In this document: piece after piece, positions 31,765 through 40,818 of the stretch
Position numbering within the stretch: position 1 is the first letter of the stretch
How the letters are laid out: the number at the start of each line of letters is the position of its first letter
DNA from: Oscillospiraceae bacterium
GTDB taxonomy: Bacteria; Bacillota; Clostridia; Oscillospirales; Oscillospiraceae
Length of the DNA stretch: 42,054 nt
Assembly (NCBI GenBank): GCA_017380435.1
Contig: JAFODZ010000048.1
Span: 1 to 42,054 of the forward strand
Direction: 5' to 3'
The notes under the pieces: model-generated
What the model was told of the DNA's origin: nothing
The model's input: only the letters and a program-made list of their open reading frames with translations
The model's database searches: none
Program-made: the position numbers and the translations under genes

Positions 31765-32439
31765 CTATGTTACTCCAATAATTTGATTGCCCTCATATAC
31801 CACACGATAATTATAGTGGTCTATCAATGAGATGGCGTTTCCCAGTTTTTTATACTCTTCTTCATCTAAGAAAATTAGATTCAGATCGAAATTAGTCAGT
31901 TTTTGCTGAGGGTCATAATAGTATTGTTCATGATGCATATTGAGCGATTGATAGATATCATCTGTTGATAGGTAACATCGTGCATGCATATATGTTATGA
32001 TCTTTCCTTGATGATACTCTTCAATGCTGATATGACGTAATACCCCAAAATCATCAATTATGAATCCAAACCGTTTGTTCTGTCGCTCCACTATGTATTC
32101 ATAAGCTTCTGCTGCACCATTTGAAAAATATTCAATCAAATAGACTTTGTCATCCTGATTATAGAAGTACCGATGGGTTAATTGGATAGTCTTTCGGTAA
32201 TTCGGTAATATCTTTCCCCGTCTTGAATTTACCAATACTTTGTCAAAAACTGGACTCGGACAATAAAATCCGCGGTGTAAATAGCGGGAATTTGCACAAT
32301 ACTCAATTTTTTGCGGATTGATTTCGTGATATGCTTTATGGCTTTGCTTTTTTACAAACTCCAATCCATATTCAATTGCCTCGTGAAATAATTGCTGACA
32401 ACTTATAAAAACCTGATTTGAATAATCGGTATTGTTCAT
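31765..32439 (-). CDS. Hypothetical protein, 224 residues
   Basis: Not recognised. A soluble protein without signal peptide or membrane helix, rich in Tyr, Asn and His, with several short beta-type stretches (KVYLIEYFSNGAAEAYEYIV, FGFIIDDFGVLRHISIEEY by their landmarks YLIEYF and FIIDDFG). The composition recalls immunity or accessory proteins but no motif proves this. The ATG at 32439 follows AAGGTG at seven bases. Codon use is AT-rich compared with the backbone genes, and repeats flank it, so horizontal acquisition is plausible. Confidence 0.6.
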   Translation of the reverse strand: MNNTDYSNQVFISCQQLFHEAIEYGLEFVKKQSHKAYHEINPQKIEYCANSRYLHRGFYCPSPVFDKVLVNSRRGKILPNYRKTIQLTHRYFYNQDDKVYLIEYFSNGAAEAYEYIVERQNKRFGFIIDDFGVLRHISIEEYHQGKIITYMHARCYLSTDDIYQSLNMHHEQYYYDPQQKLTNFDLNLIFLDEEEYKKLGNAISLIDHYNYRVVYEGNQIIGVT

Positions 32440-32482
32440 AATCTAACACCTTATAATGCGTGTTTAATATGTACATGAGGAC

Positions 32483-32572
32483 AGGGGGAATTCTTTTGGC
32501 TCCCCTGTAGGGGAGGCTTTTTCGGTTGCGAATTTATTTAGTCAGTCAAGACGCAGAACTGCCCCTCATCTT
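32483..32572. repeat. 90-bp direct repeat, copy 1
   Basis: Nearly identical to 33253-33342, exactly 770 bases away: the first 76 bases differ at one position, with more differences in the last 14. Contains GGCTCCCCTGTAGGGGAGGC, a near-perfect stem, followed by T5. Its right part encodes the last residues of the 190-residue membrane protein on the minus strand. Confidence 0.9.
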
Positions 32573-33118
32573 CTGCCGTCGTTTTATTTTTCTGTAGATT
32601 CCCTTGATTGTATTAGTATTCAGTGAAATGTAAAACCATACAATTCCGCAAAGGCCCAATTCAAATATGGCAAAAAGAACAACGAAAATGAAAGGTAGTT
32701 CATTTTTATAGTCCGTATTAATCCGGCGATATACTTCTGTTTCATTTCGGGCATCCAGAATCCACTTAATATCCCCTCTAAAAAAGGCATGTCCATCAAC
32801 ATAAATTATGGATAAACAATCTCCAATAGAAAGAACTTTTTTTAATTTTGAAATTTTACATTCACCACGATCTACATGAGATGAGAACAGATACTCTGTC
32901 GAATCTGAAACAACAACAAGGCATTCGCTTATACCGACTTGCGTGCCGTAAATGTCCTCGATGAAAATTTCAGCTGTTTGGGTCTTCTCTAAAATATTTT
33001 CTTGACTCGTTTGATAGATCGATATGAATGTCCCAATAATTACGAATTGTATTAAAGCAAAAAATACTATGGTGCGGATAAATTTCTTCTCTCCCGTTGA
33101 GAGCCTAAATTTTTTCAT
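32546..33118 (-). CDS. Hypothetical membrane protein, 190 residues
   Basis: Two predicted membrane helices, one near residues 14-33 (IRTIVFFALIQFVIIGTFI) and one near 143-165 (LPFIFVVLFAIFELGLCGIV by its ends). They enclose an extracytoplasmic domain of about 105 residues with three cysteines. The tail is basic (YRKIKRRQKMRG). No family recognised. The ATG at 33118 follows GAGGT at nine bases. The stop codon and the last residues (about MRGSSAS) lie inside a 90-bp direct repeat, so the original C-terminus may have been replaced when the element inserted. AT-rich like its neighbours. Confidence 0.6.
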   Translation of the reverse strand: MKKFRLSTGEKKFIRTIVFFALIQFVIIGTFISIYQTSQENILEKTQTAEIFIEDIYGTQVGISECLVVVSDSTEYLFSSHVDRGECKISKLKKVLSIGDCLSIIYVDGHAFFRGDIKWILDARNETEVYRRINTDYKNELPFIFVVLFAIFELGLCGIVWFYISLNTNTIKGIYRKIKRRQKMRGSSAS

Positions 33119-33192
33119 GTATCATTTACCTCGTGTCTTTCGTTAGGGTTCACGCCCCCGTCCCCCGTCTTTATTGCTGAGTAATATCATGC

Positions 33193-33230
33193 GTAGATTC
33201 TTCGACTCCCGATGGTCGCTCAGAATGACA
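33193..33230. repeat. Fragment of a common intergenic repeat
   Basis: GATTCTTCGACT...CGCTCAGAATGACA resembles a repeat family frequent in gut Firmicutes; a single partial copy, recognised from memory only. Confidence 0.35.
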
Positions 33231-33252
33231 CAACATACGATACCAAAAAACA

Positions 33253-33342
33253 AGGGGGAATTCTTTTGGCTCCCCTGTAGGGGAGGCTTTTTCGGTTGCG
33301 AATTTACTTAGTCAGTCAAGACGCAGAAATGCCCCCCGTCTT
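33253..33342. repeat. 90-bp direct repeat, copy 2
   Basis: Partner of 32483-32572. It ends 4 bases before the stop codon of the second NUDIX gene, so both copies sit at the 3' ends of minus-strand genes in the same orientation. Confidence 0.9.
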
Positions 33343-33346
33343 TAGC

Positions 33347-33826
33347 TCATCTCTCGTCATTCACAAAATGTCTCACCGTATTCGTAGGTTTTCTCAACTC
33401 TGTTTTGAAGAATGTAGGATACATCTTTATTTCCGCATCGGGAGAAACCCATTTCAAGAATTCCTTGCAGTTATCCTCGGTAAAGCTGTCGCTGATCAGC
33501 GCAAAGTCATTCGGGACTTTCATATAGAAAAAGAATGAAATTTCATAGATCAGCTTCCCAAGATTTGTCGGTGCATCTCCATGGAAATAGTTTTCATGGA
33601 CGAATCCAAGACGATCCACTTCCATCTTTACACCGGTTTCCTCATACACCTCTCTGACAACGGCTTCTTCTGCCGTTTCGCCAAACTTGATTCTGCCGCC
33701 GACGGAATACAGATAGTCGGATCTCTCGTTGCCCACCATTAGAACCTTCCCATCCTGCATAATAATCGCACCCACGCGAATATTCAAAATGCCGTCATCG
33801 CAGGCCACGCACATATCTTGTTTCAC
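33347..33826 (-). CDS. NUDIX hydrolase
   Basis: A 159-residue NUDIX protein. The signature at residues about 43-65 is complete: GGRIKFGE followed by REVYEETGV. The N-terminal VGAIIMQDGKVLMVGNERSDYLY is typical of MutT-like family members that act on nucleotides or capped substrates; the exact substrate is unknown. It starts with GTG at 33826, supported by GAGGTG five bases upstream, and has its own TTGACA promoter. It differs clearly from the NUDIX protein at 8.3 kb. Located at the right edge of the repeat-rich accessory stretch. Confidence 0.85.
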   Translation of the reverse strand: MKQDMCVACDDGILNIRVGAIIMQDGKVLMVGNERSDYLYSVGGRIKFGETAEEAVVREVYEETGVKMEVDRLGFVHENYFHGDAPTNLGKLIYEISFFFYMKVPNDFALISDSFTEDNCKEFLKWVSPDAEIKMYPTFFKTELRKPTNTVRHFVNDER

Positions 33827-33906
33827 GATCTCACCTCGTTACAATCCAAAGTAAATATTTCTAAGAAGGCATAGGACGGTTTTTGGGGTTCTTTTCCTGT
33901 ATATTC

Positions 33907-33935
33907 AGACTATCACGAATCAACTTTTCTGTCAA
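33907..33935 (-). promoter_or_regulatory. Promoter of the second NUDIX gene
   Basis: TTGACA (33935-33930) and TAGTCT (33912-33907), 17-base spacer, TGA extended -10. Confidence 0.65.
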
Positions 33936-33962
33936 GTTTTTTGCAAGCTACCTGGGAATGCT

Positions 33963-33983
33963 TATAATGCAAAATGCATAATG
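33963..33983. repeat. TGCAAAATGCATAATGG tract
   Basis: Short tract of the same TGCATAATGC type as at 26.2 and 31.15 kb, just upstream of the fucI promoter. Confidence 0.5.
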
Positions 33984-34013
33984 GAAAACGCCAAATGTTT
34001 TTCATTTTGCCAG

Positions 34014-34042
34014 TTGAATTTCACCGCTTTATTTGTTATAAT
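34014..34042 (+). promoter_or_regulatory. Promoter of fucI-fucU
   Basis: TTGAAT (34014-34019) and TATAAT (34037-34042), 17-base spacer, with TGT extended -10. A small hairpin ATCTCAC-ACA-GTGAGAT followed by TTTT lies in the leader (34057-34073). Confidence 0.8.
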
Positions 34043-34117
34043 GCTTATAGCTGACATCTCACACAGTGAGATTTTTGTGAAAATTACCCTATGGTTCTTT
34101 GAAAGGAAGGTACATTT

Positions 34118-35947
34118 ATGCAAGCAAACAGATACATCGGTGACTATCCTGTAATCGGCATTCGCCCCATCGTTGACGGCCGTCGTGGCCCTCAGATGAT
34201 GCGGGAATCTCTGGAACCCCTGGTTTGGGCAATGGCTGAATCCGCAAAGAAGCTGTTCGAGGAGAACCTGTTCTACTCCAACGGCGAGCCTGTGAAGGTG
34301 GTCATGGCTGACACCTGCATCGGCCGCGTACCCGAAGCTGCTGCCTGCGCTAACAAGTTTAAGAAGGAAGGCGTTTCTATCACCCTGTCCGTAACTCCCT
34401 GCTGGTGCTACGGCTCTGAGACTATGGATATGGATCCCCATACCATCAAGGGTGTTTGGGGCTTCAACGGCACCGAGCGTCCCGGCGCAGTTTACCTGGC
34501 TGCCGTTTTGGCTGGTCACGCCCAGAAGGGTCTGCCTGCATTCGGTATCTACGGCCACGAGGTTCAGGACCGTGACCAGGTCACCCAGATCCCCGATGAT
34601 GTAAAGGAAAAGCTGCTGCGCTTCGGCAGAGCCGCTGTTGCGGTTGCTACTATGCGTGGTAAGTCCTATCTGCAAATCGGTTCTCAATGTATGGGTATCG
34701 CCGGCTCCATTATGGATCAGGATATGCTGGAGAGCTACTTCGGTATGCGTGTTGAATCCGTGGATGAGGTGGAGATCCTGCGCCGTATGGAAGAAGGCAT
34801 CTACTGCGAAGAAGACTACCAGAAGGCTCTGGCTTGGACCAAGGAGCACTGCAAAGAAGGCCGTGACGACAACCCCGAGGAAGTGGAATTCCTGGGTGAA
34901 AAGGTTCGTATCAAGTTCACTCCCGAGGAGAAGGAAAAGCAGTGGGAGTTCACTGTTAAGATGTACTGCATCATTAAGGATCTGATGGCCGGCAACAAGA
35001 ATCTGCCCGACCAGTTTGAGGAAGAGAAGGTTGGCCACAATGCCATCGCCGGCGGTTTCCAGGGTCAGCGTCAGTGGACTGACCATTGGCCCAACTGTGA
35101 CTACCCCGAGGCTCTGCTCAGTTCCAGCTTCGACTACGAAGGCGCCCGTGAACCCTACACTTTGGCCACCGAGAACGACATCCTCAACGGCATGAGCATG
35201 CTGATGATGCGTCTTCTGACCCACCGGGCACAGATCTTCGCCGATGTGCGTACATACTGGTCCGGCGAGGCTACCGAGCGTGTCACCGGCTACAAGCTGG
35301 AGGGCAAGGCTGCTGAAAGTAACGGTATCATCCACCTGCTGAACTCCGGCGCTGCCTGTCTGGACGCTTCCGGCGTCTGCACCGACGAGAACGGCAATGC
35401 TACCATGAAGCGCTGGTGGGAAGTCACCGAGGAGGACATCAAGAAGATGACCGACGCCACCGTATGGTGCGAAGCCGGTCAGGATAACTTCCGCGGCGGC
35501 GGATTCTCCAGCCACTACACCACCAAGGCCGAAATGCCCTGCACCATGATCCGTATGAATCTGGTCAAGGGTCTTGGCCCGGTATTGCAGATTGCAGAAG
35601 GCTGGACTGTCAACCTGCCCGATGAAGTTTCCGACACGCTGATGGAGCGCACCAACCCCACCTGGCCCTGCACCTGGTTTGCTCCCCGCTGCGACGGCAA
35701 GGAAGGCTCCCCCTTCAAGACCGCTTACGAGGTCATGATGAACTGGGGCGCTAACCACGGTGCTATCTCCTATGGTCACATCGGTGCCGACCTGATTACC
35801 ATGTGTTCCATGCTGCGCATCCCCGTTTGCATGCACAACGTTCCCGAGGACGATATCTACCGTCCCGCCTGCTGGAACGCATTCGGTATGGATAAGGAAG
35901 GCCAGGACTACCGTGCCTGCGCTACCTACGGTCCTATGTACAAATAA
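34118..35947 (+). CDS. fucI: L-fucose isomerase
   Basis: A 609-residue enzyme converting L-fucose to L-fuculose; it is Mn-dependent and hexameric in the family. Recognisable segments are [20 protein letters not shown] at the N-terminus, [55 protein letters not shown] and the C-terminal [20 protein letters not shown]. The last three carry the acidic and histidine active-site residues. The ATG at 34118 follows AAGGAAGG. fucU is next on the same strand. Fuculokinase and fuculose-phosphate aldolase genes are not here, so the pathway must be completed elsewhere. Codon use suggests high expression. Confidence 0.95.
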   Translation: MQANRYIGDYPVIGIRPIVDGRRGPQMMRESLEPLVWAMAESAKKLFEENLFYSNGEPVKVVMADTCIGRVPEAAACANKFKKEGVSITLSVTPCWCYGSETMDMDPHTIKGVWGFNGTERPGAVYLAAVLAGHAQKGLPAFGIYGHEVQDRDQVTQIPDDVKEKLLRFGRAAVAVATMRGKSYLQIGSQCMGIAGSIMDQDMLESYFGMRVESVDEVEILRRMEEGIYCEEDYQKALAWTKEHCKEGRDDNPEEVEFLGEKVRIKFTPEEKEKQWEFTVKMYCIIKDLMAGNKNLPDQFEEEKVGHNAIAGGFQGQRQWTDHWPNCDYPEALLSSSFDYEGAREPYTLATENDILNGMSMLMMRLLTHRAQIFADVRTYWSGEATERVTGYKLEGKAAESNGIIHLLNSGAACLDASGVCTDENGNATMKRWWEVTEEDIKKMTDATVWCEAGQDNFRGGGFSSHYTTKAEMPCTMIRMNLVKGLGPVLQIAEGWTVNLPDEVSDTLMERTNPTWPCTWFAPRCDGKEGSPFKTAYEVMMNWGANHGAISYGHIGADLITMCSMLRIPVCMHNVPEDDIYRPACWNAFGMDKEGQDYRACATYGPMYK

Positions 35948-35957
35948 TTAACAAGCA

Positions 35958-35982
35958 GGTGGCGGTCTCACTGGCCGCCACC
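35958..35982 (+). terminator. Intercistronic hairpin between fucI and fucU
   Basis: An 8-bp perfect stem GGTGGCGG with a 9-base loop, then CACTTTTT and the fucU ribosome binding site. It may cause partial termination or stabilise the fucI mRNA. Confidence 0.5.
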
Positions 35983-36004
35983 CACTTTTTCAGGAGGTTA
36001 TTCT

Positions 36005-36454
36005 ATGTTGAAAAATATTCCTTCCGTTCTCTCCCCCGAGCTTTTGAAGGTTCTGGCTGAAATGGGTCACAGCGACCGCATTTGCATCGGCGACGGCAAC
36101 TTCCCCGGTTCTTCCATCGCAAAGGCCGAAGGCGCTATTCTGGTGCGGGCTGACGGCATCGGCATCCCCCAACTGCTGGATGCCATCTTGCAGGTAATGC
36201 CCCTGGACCTGTATGTGGATACCCCCGCAATGCTCATGGAGAAAATGGAGTGCGACAAGGCTCTGGAAATCCCCGTTTGGGATGAATACGAAAATATCAT
36301 CGCCAAGCACGACAATCGGGGTGGCAGCGCCATCGGTGCTTACGAGCGGTTTGAGTTCTACGAGCAGGCCAAGAAGTGCTACTGCATCGTGCAGTCCGGC
36401 GAGACTGCCATCTATGCCAACATCATCCTGCAAAAAGGCGTTGTGAAGGCGTAA
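36005..36454 (+). CDS. fucU: L-fucose mutarotase
   Basis: A 149-residue RbsD/FucU-fold protein that interconverts the anomers of fucose. Family features are LSPELLKVLAEMGHSDRICIGDGNFP (landmarks MGHSD and GDGNFP), RADGIGIPQLLDAIL, RFEFYEQAKKCYCIVQSGE and ETAIYANIILQKG at the C-terminus. The ATG at 36005 follows AGGAGG. It is directly downstream of fucI, separated by a hairpin, and is followed by a very strong terminator. Confidence 0.94.
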   Translation: MLKNIPSVLSPELLKVLAEMGHSDRICIGDGNFPGSSIAKAEGAILVRADGIGIPQLLDAILQVMPLDLYVDTPAMLMEKMECDKALEIPVWDEYENIIAKHDNRGGSAIGAYERFEFYEQAKKCYCIVQSGETAIYANIILQKGVVKA

Positions 36455-36467
36455 AATATCATAAAAG

Positions 36468-36499
36468 ATTGCCCAGGTGTCTGCAGACACCTGGGCAAT
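36468..36499 (+). terminator. Terminator of fucI-fucU
   Basis: A perfect 32-base palindrome with 16-base arms (ATTGCCCAGGTGTCTG and complement), followed by TATTTATG. Confidence 0.8.
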
Positions 36500-36520
36500 T
36501 ATTTATGAGTCAAAAACCTA

Positions 36521-36656
36521 TCTTGTCCCCCTCGTTTTGAGGGGGATGTCATTTGGCTTTTACCAAATGACAGGGGGAGTATCCTATAGGAAGTCGTAAA
36601 CTCCCTCCGTCACGGCTTATGCCGCGCCACCTCCCTCATAACGAGGGAGGCAAGGC
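36521..36656. repeat. Intergenic repeat element with several nested hairpins
   Basis: Contains CCCCCTC-GTTTT-GAGGGGG, GTCATTTGG-CTTTTA-CCAAATGAC and CCTCCCTC-ATAAC-GAGGGAGG in series. CTCCCTCCGTCACGGC...GCCACCTCCCTC sequences are, from memory, among the commonest dispersed repeats of gut Oscillospiraceae. It lies between the convergent ends of fucU and potD; no gene is seen in it. Confidence 0.65.
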
Positions 36657-36676
36657 CTCTTTCATAACAACAGACG

Positions 36677-37762
36677 TTAGTCTAATTTAACTTCCAGGCC
36701 GTTGCGCACCTGCATAAACAGGCTTTCCATCAGCCGGGTGGTACTGCGGGGCAGAGCCACATAGTCTTTGCCGTGATTCCATGTTTCTTCGCTGGGATAT
36801 GCCACGGGGTCGTTTACGACCTCCGGGTCCATATATTCCTTGGCTTCGGAGATGGGGGTGCCGTAGCAGATCCAGTCCATATTGCCGCCGGCAAATTCCG
36901 GCTCGCACAGGAAATTGATAAACCGCTCTGCGGCATCCTTATTCTCGCAGCAGGTGGGAATGCACATGGCATCAATAAACCGGTTAAAGCCCTGATGCTC
37001 CGGCAGGAAGAACTGCAAATGCTCATTTTCATCTGCCATAGTCAGATAATCGCCGGCGTAGTAAGGAGCGATCCAGGCTTCCTCATTTTCCATCAGATCA
37101 AAAACCTGATCCATAATATACTGCTGCACCACAGGCCGCTGACGCTCCAGCTCCCGGGCGCACTGCAGAAGTTCCTGCTCGTCGGTGGTGTTGATATCGT
37201 ATCCCAACATACATTGGGCGATGCAGAAGGCATCCCGGGAATTATCGAACATCAAGATTTTATCTGCATATTTTTCGTTCCACAAAAGCTCCCAGCCGGT
37301 TACATCCGCTTCATCCACATACTTGTCGTTGTAAATGATGCCAACAGTACCCCAGCTATAGGGAAGGGAGTATTTGTTCTCCGGGTCAAAGGCCTGGTTG
37401 CGGAACTGGGAATCTACCTTTTGGGCATTGGGGATGTTGTCATAGTTCAGCGGCAGGAGCATATTCTCCTGGATCAGACGGTCCACCATATAGTCCGAGG
37501 GGATGATCACATCCACGGTGATACCGCCGTTGGCCATTTTGGTGTACATTGTCTCGTTGGAATCGTAGGTCACATAGTTGACCCGAATATCCGGATTCAG
37601 CCGCTCAAACTCGGCAATCACATCGATGCAGCCATCATTTCCTTCGGAAATATACTGACCCCAGTTATACACATTGATGGTCACCCGTTTATCCTGGGTG
37701 CAGCCGGACAGCAGGCCGATCAGCACGCAAAGGAGGATCACGATCGACAAACTTTTTTTCAT
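36677..37762 (-). CDS. potD: Spermidine/putrescine-binding lipoprotein
   Basis: A 361-residue substrate-binding lipoprotein; the signal peptide ends LLSGC with C21 lipidated. The mature protein begins with the PotD/PotF pattern TINVYNWGQYISEG, followed by FERLNPDIRVNYVTYDSNETMYTK and VDVIIPSDYMVDRL (landmarks). The later YSWGTVGIIYND and WIAPYYAGDY lie in the binding cleft. It captures polyamines outside the membrane for PotABC. The start overlaps the potC stop by ATGA. It is last in the operon potA-potB-potC-potD. Confidence 0.92.
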   Translation of the reverse strand: MKKSLSIVILLCVLIGLLSGCTQDKRVTINVYNWGQYISEGNDGCIDVIAEFERLNPDIRVNYVTYDSNETMYTKMANGGITVDVIIPSDYMVDRLIQENMLLPLNYDNIPNAQKVDSQFRNQAFDPENKYSLPYSWGTVGIIYNDKYVDEADVTGWELLWNEKYADKILMFDNSRDAFCIAQCMLGYDINTTDEQELLQCARELERQRPVVQQYIMDQVFDLMENEEAWIAPYYAGDYLTMADENEHLQFFLPEHQGFNRFIDAMCIPTCCENKDAAERFINFLCEPEFAGGNMDWICYGTPISEAKEYMDPEVVNDPVAYPSEETWNHGKDYVALPRSTTRLMESLFMQVRNGLEVKLD

Positions 37763-38571
37763 CTGCCTTCCCTCCTCTTCTTCTGCTTATCCTGGCGCAC
37801 CTGCAGCAGATTCATTACGATCATCAGCACCAAAATCAGCAGGAACATCATAATAAACATAGCATAAAGCTTGGGTTCGAGCTGCTTTTTGGTGTAGTTA
37901 TAGATCTCAACAGGCAAGGTGATGAAGTCCAGACCCGTCACGAAATAGCTGATCACAAAGTCGTCCAGACTCATAGTAAATGCCATAATCGCGCCGGAGA
38001 TGATGCCGGGCATAATTTCATAGAGGGTGACCTTAAAGAACGATTGCAGCGGCGTGCAACCCAAATCCATCGCCGCATCCGTCAGCGCAGGATTCATCTG
38101 CTGCAATTTGGGCATCACATTCAAAATGACATAGGGCAAATTGAAGGTGATGTGGGCAATCAGCAGTGTCCAGAAGGTCAGACTTTCCTTCTGCCCCAGC
38201 AGCTTCGAGCCTACAAACACAAACAGCAGCGACAGGGAGATACCGGTTACGATATCCGGGTTGGTCATGGGAATATTGGTCAGACTCATAACCGCTTTGC
38301 GCATTCTGGGCTTTAAGTTATAAATACCCACAGCGGAGAATGTGCCAAACACAGTGGCAATGGCGCTGGCCAAAACGGAAACCAAAATGGAGTTGCCCAG
38401 CATAGTCAGCATAGACCGGTCCTGGAATACCTCCACATACCGCATCAGCGTAAAGCCTTCAAATTCCGTAATATCCTTGCCCACATTGAACGAAGCGATC
38501 AGCAGCACCAGCATTGGGGCATACAGAAACAGGAAGATCAGGACGGTGACCACACGGTTGAATTTTTTCAT
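37759..38571 (-). CDS. potC: Polyamine ABC transporter permease PotC
   Basis: A 270-residue membrane protein with six hydrophobic segments. The conserved cytoplasmic EAA-type loop reads DAAMDLGCTPLQSFFKVTLYEIMPGI (landmarks AAMDLGCTPLQSF), which docks onto the ATPase PotA. The N-terminal FLYAPMLVLLIASFN and the FTMSLDDFVISYF segment are typical of PotC/PotI. Start and stop codons overlap both neighbours by four bases (ATGA), so translation is tightly coupled. Confidence 0.92.
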   Translation of the reverse strand: MKKFNRVVTVLIFLFLYAPMLVLLIASFNVGKDITEFEGFTLMRYVEVFQDRSMLTMLGNSILVSVLASAIATVFGTFSAVGIYNLKPRMRKAVMSLTNIPMTNPDIVTGISLSLLFVFVGSKLLGQKESLTFWTLLIAHITFNLPYVILNVMPKLQQMNPALTDAAMDLGCTPLQSFFKVTLYEIMPGIISGAIMAFTMSLDDFVISYFVTGLDFITLPVEIYNYTKKQLEPKLYAMFIMMFLLILVLMIVMNLLQVRQDKQKKRREGR

Positions 38572-39389
38572 ACGATCACCGCTCCTTCCTCATCGCCGCC
38601 GAAGCGGTTGATGATGCCGGTGCAGACAAACACCAGTACCATTAAAAGAAGGCTCAGTGCCGCACCCATATTGGGATTGTCGCCCTGCTTAAACAGACGC
38701 TCCACAATATCACCGATGAGAACGGTCTCGGTGCTGCCCAGCTTATTGGAGATATAGAAGGTGGATACCGCCGGTACAAAGACCATAGTCATACCCGAAA
38801 GAATGCCGGGCATGGACAGGGGCAAAATCACCTTGGAGAACACCTTGGTGCTGTTGCAGCCAAGATCCTCCGCCGCCTCGATCAGCCGGGGATCGATCTT
38901 GACAATAATGGCGTACAGCGGCAGGATCATATAGGGCAGGTAGTTATACACCATGCCCAGTATCACCGCCGCCGGTGTTCGGATCAGCGGCAATCGGGGA
39001 AGACCGATGGCCTCCAGGATATTGTTGATGATGCCGGTATCCTGCAAAAGACCTACCCAGGCCAAAGTGCGCAGCAAAAAGCTCATGCACATAGGCAGCA
39101 TCACCAGCATATATAAAAAGCGTTGGGTGGTGGGGCTGCACTGGGTCATATAGTAGGCCACGGGATAGCCGATCAACAAGCAGATCACCGCAGAGATCAG
39201 CGAATACAGGATACTGCGCCCAAAGGCGGGCAAATAACGCACCAGCTTGCTCATATTGTCAACGGTGAAAGCACCGGTCTCCACATCGGTCAAAGCATAG
39301 TACAAAACCACGCCCAGGGGAACCAGGGTAAAGATCACCATCCACAGAATATAAGGTGTGCTGAGCAACAGCGACTTATTCCTCTTCAT
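38568..39389 (-). CDS. potB: Polyamine ABC transporter permease PotB
   Basis: A 273-residue membrane protein with six hydrophobic segments. The EAA loop is [25 protein letters not shown] (landmarks [14 protein letters not shown]), and YTP-like N-terminal [19 protein letters not shown] is typical of PotB/PotH. Two ATGs lie nine bases apart at the end of potA. I choose 39389 because GGAGG is then nine bases upstream, while the ATG at 39398 abuts it. The gene overlaps the potA end by 14 bases. It forms the channel with PotC. Confidence 0.92.
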   Translation of the reverse strand: MKRNKSLLLSTPYILWMVIFTLVPLGVVLYYALTDVETGAFTVDNMSKLVRYLPAFGRSILYSLISAVICLLIGYPVAYYMTQCSPTTQRFLYMLVMLPMCMSFLLRTLAWVGLLQDTGIINNILEAIGLPRLPLIRTPAAVILGMVYNYLPYMILPLYAIIVKIDPRLIEAAEDLGCNSTKVFSKVILPLSMPGILSGMTMVFVPAVSTFYISNKLGSTETVLIGDIVERLFKQGDNPNMGAALSLLLMVLVFVCTGIINRFGGDEEGAVIV

Positions 39390-40497
39390 CCTCGGCATCC
39401 TCCGTCAGCTCGTCATACTCAGCAGAGTAGGAGCTGTAGTCACCAAACATACCGGAATATTCGCTCTTATGCATAATGTGGATATCCTCCGGGTTCAGCC
39501 GGATGCCTACCGTTGCGCCCTCAGGCTGATAATCGGTGGTTTGGATCAGCCATTTGAAGCCCTTGAAATCCACGATGATATCGTAATTGAGACCCTTGAA
39601 GGTGACGGATGTGACTGTGCCGGTCAGATGGCCCTCCTCGGGAGGCACGAAGTCGATATCCTCCGGGCGGATGACCACATCCACCGGCTCATTAGGTGCG
39701 AAGCCGGCATCCAGGCATTTAAAGGTTCTGCCGAAGAATTTGACCTTATAGTCAGCCAGCATCACGCCGTCGAGAATGTTACTTTCGCCGATGAAGTCCG
39801 CAACAAATGCGTTTTTCGGCTCATTGTAAATATCCTCCGGTCTGCCGATCTGCTGAATGCGGCCTTTATCCATAACCACAACCGTGTCGGACATGGAAAG
39901 GGCCTCCTCCTGGTCGTGGGTGACATAGACAAAGGTAATGCCCATCACCTGCTGGATACGCTTGAGTTCATTCTGCATATCCTTGCGCAGGCGCAGATCC
40001 AGCGCCGCCAACGGCTCGTCCAGCAGCAAAACCTTAGGCCGATTGACCAGCGCGCGGGCAATGGCCACCCGCTGCTGCTGACCGCCGGACAGCGCGTCAA
40101 TACGGCGATGCTCGTAGCCCTTCAGACCCACTACCCCCAGCATCTCATCCACCCGCTGATGGATCTCCTCTTTGGGCAGCTTGGCAACCTTTAAGCCGAA
40201 GGCAATATTATCATACACATTCAAATGGGGAAACAGCGCATACCGCTGAAACACGGTATTGATCTGCCGCTGATAGGGCGGCACATCATTGATGCTTTTC
40301 CCGTCAAAAAGCACCTTGCCGGATGTGGGCTGCAAGAAGCCGCCGATGATCCGCAATGTTGTGGTCTTTCCACAGCCGGAAGGTCCCAGCAGTGTAAGGA
40401 ATTCCTTATCATTAAAATAGAGATTGATCCCGTCAAGGACTCTTTCCCCGCCGAACTCCATAACAAGGTCCTGGAGTCTGATGAGTTCTTTGGACAT
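39376..40497 (-). CDS. potA: Polyamine ABC transporter ATP-binding protein
   Basis: A 373-residue importer ATPase. It has Walker [11 protein letters not shown] (38-47), Q-loop region, signature [15 protein letters not shown], Walker [13 protein letters not shown] and the switch [14 protein letters not shown]-terminal TOBE-type regulatory domain follows ([10 protein letters not shown]), and a strongly acidic tail (EDAEDEEE). The ATG at 40497 follows GGGGGAGG; the frame is open further 5' without support. First gene of potABCD. Together they import spermidine/putrescine. Confidence 0.94.
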   Translation of the reverse strand: MSKELIRLQDLVMEFGGERVLDGINLYFNDKEFLTLLGPSGCGKTTTLRIIGGFLQPTSGKVLFDGKSINDVPPYQRQINTVFQRYALFPHLNVYDNIAFGLKVAKLPKEEIHQRVDEMLGVVGLKGYEHRRIDALSGGQQQRVAIARALVNRPKVLLLDEPLAALDLRLRKDMQNELKRIQQVMGITFVYVTHDQEEALSMSDTVVVMDKGRIQQIGRPEDIYNEPKNAFVADFIGESNILDGVMLADYKVKFFGRTFKCLDAGFAPNEPVDVVIRPEDIDFVPPEEGHLTGTVTSVTFKGLNYDIIVDFKGFKWLIQTTDYQPEGATVGIRLNPEDIHIMHKSEYSGMFGDYSSYSAEYDELTEDAEDEEE

Positions 40498-40534
40498 TAT
40501 CCTCCCCCGTTTCTTTATAATATAACGAATATAC

Positions 40535-40563
40535 ATATACCGCAAAATGTGCCAAAAGTCAAC
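40535..40563 (-). promoter_or_regulatory. Promoter of potABCD
   Basis: TTGACT (40563-40558) and TATATG (40540-40535), 17-base spacer. Other AT-rich -10 candidates lie nearer the gene. Confidence 0.6.
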
Positions 40564-40679
40564 GGAATTTTCGCTTTTCCACCTTTATAATATAATTGTA
40601 CCCCAACAAATTATTTTTTCAAAGATAATATAACAAACTCCTGCATCTATATTCGCAAAGGTAATAGGTAAAAATTTAT

Positions 40680-40693
40680 TGAAATCGTTTACA
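40680..40693. promoter_or_regulatory. cre-like site 1
   Basis: TGAAATCGTTTACA agrees at every fixed position with the catabolite-responsive element consensus TGWAANCGNTNWCA. It lies about 130 bases upstream of the likely transcription start of the substrate-binding protein gene. Confidence 0.6.
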
Positions 40694-40775
40694 AAAAAAT
40701 TTAGAAATTGTGTACAAAAAGAAAACAGCATTGTTGTGGCATATGTAGAACTTTTGAAAATCCCGCTTTTTTCAG

Positions 40776-40804
40776 TTGCAATTCAGCATTTTTTCCATTA
40801 TATT
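40776..40804 (+). promoter_or_regulatory. Promoter of the sugar-binding lipoprotein gene
   Basis: TTGCAA (40776-40781) and TATATT (40799-40804) with a 17-base spacer, leaving a leader of about 130 bases. Confidence 0.6.
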
Positions 40805-40818
40805 AAGGATGTTCTTTA

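Noticed and set aside
31140-34000. Prophage or integrative element
   Set aside because: No integrase, transposase, phage structural or att-like tRNA sequence is present; only small genes and repeats are seen.
33962-35836. 624-codon minus-strand open frame across fucI
   Set aside because: It is the antisense shadow of a well-conserved isomerase; its peptide matches no family pattern and has no start signal.
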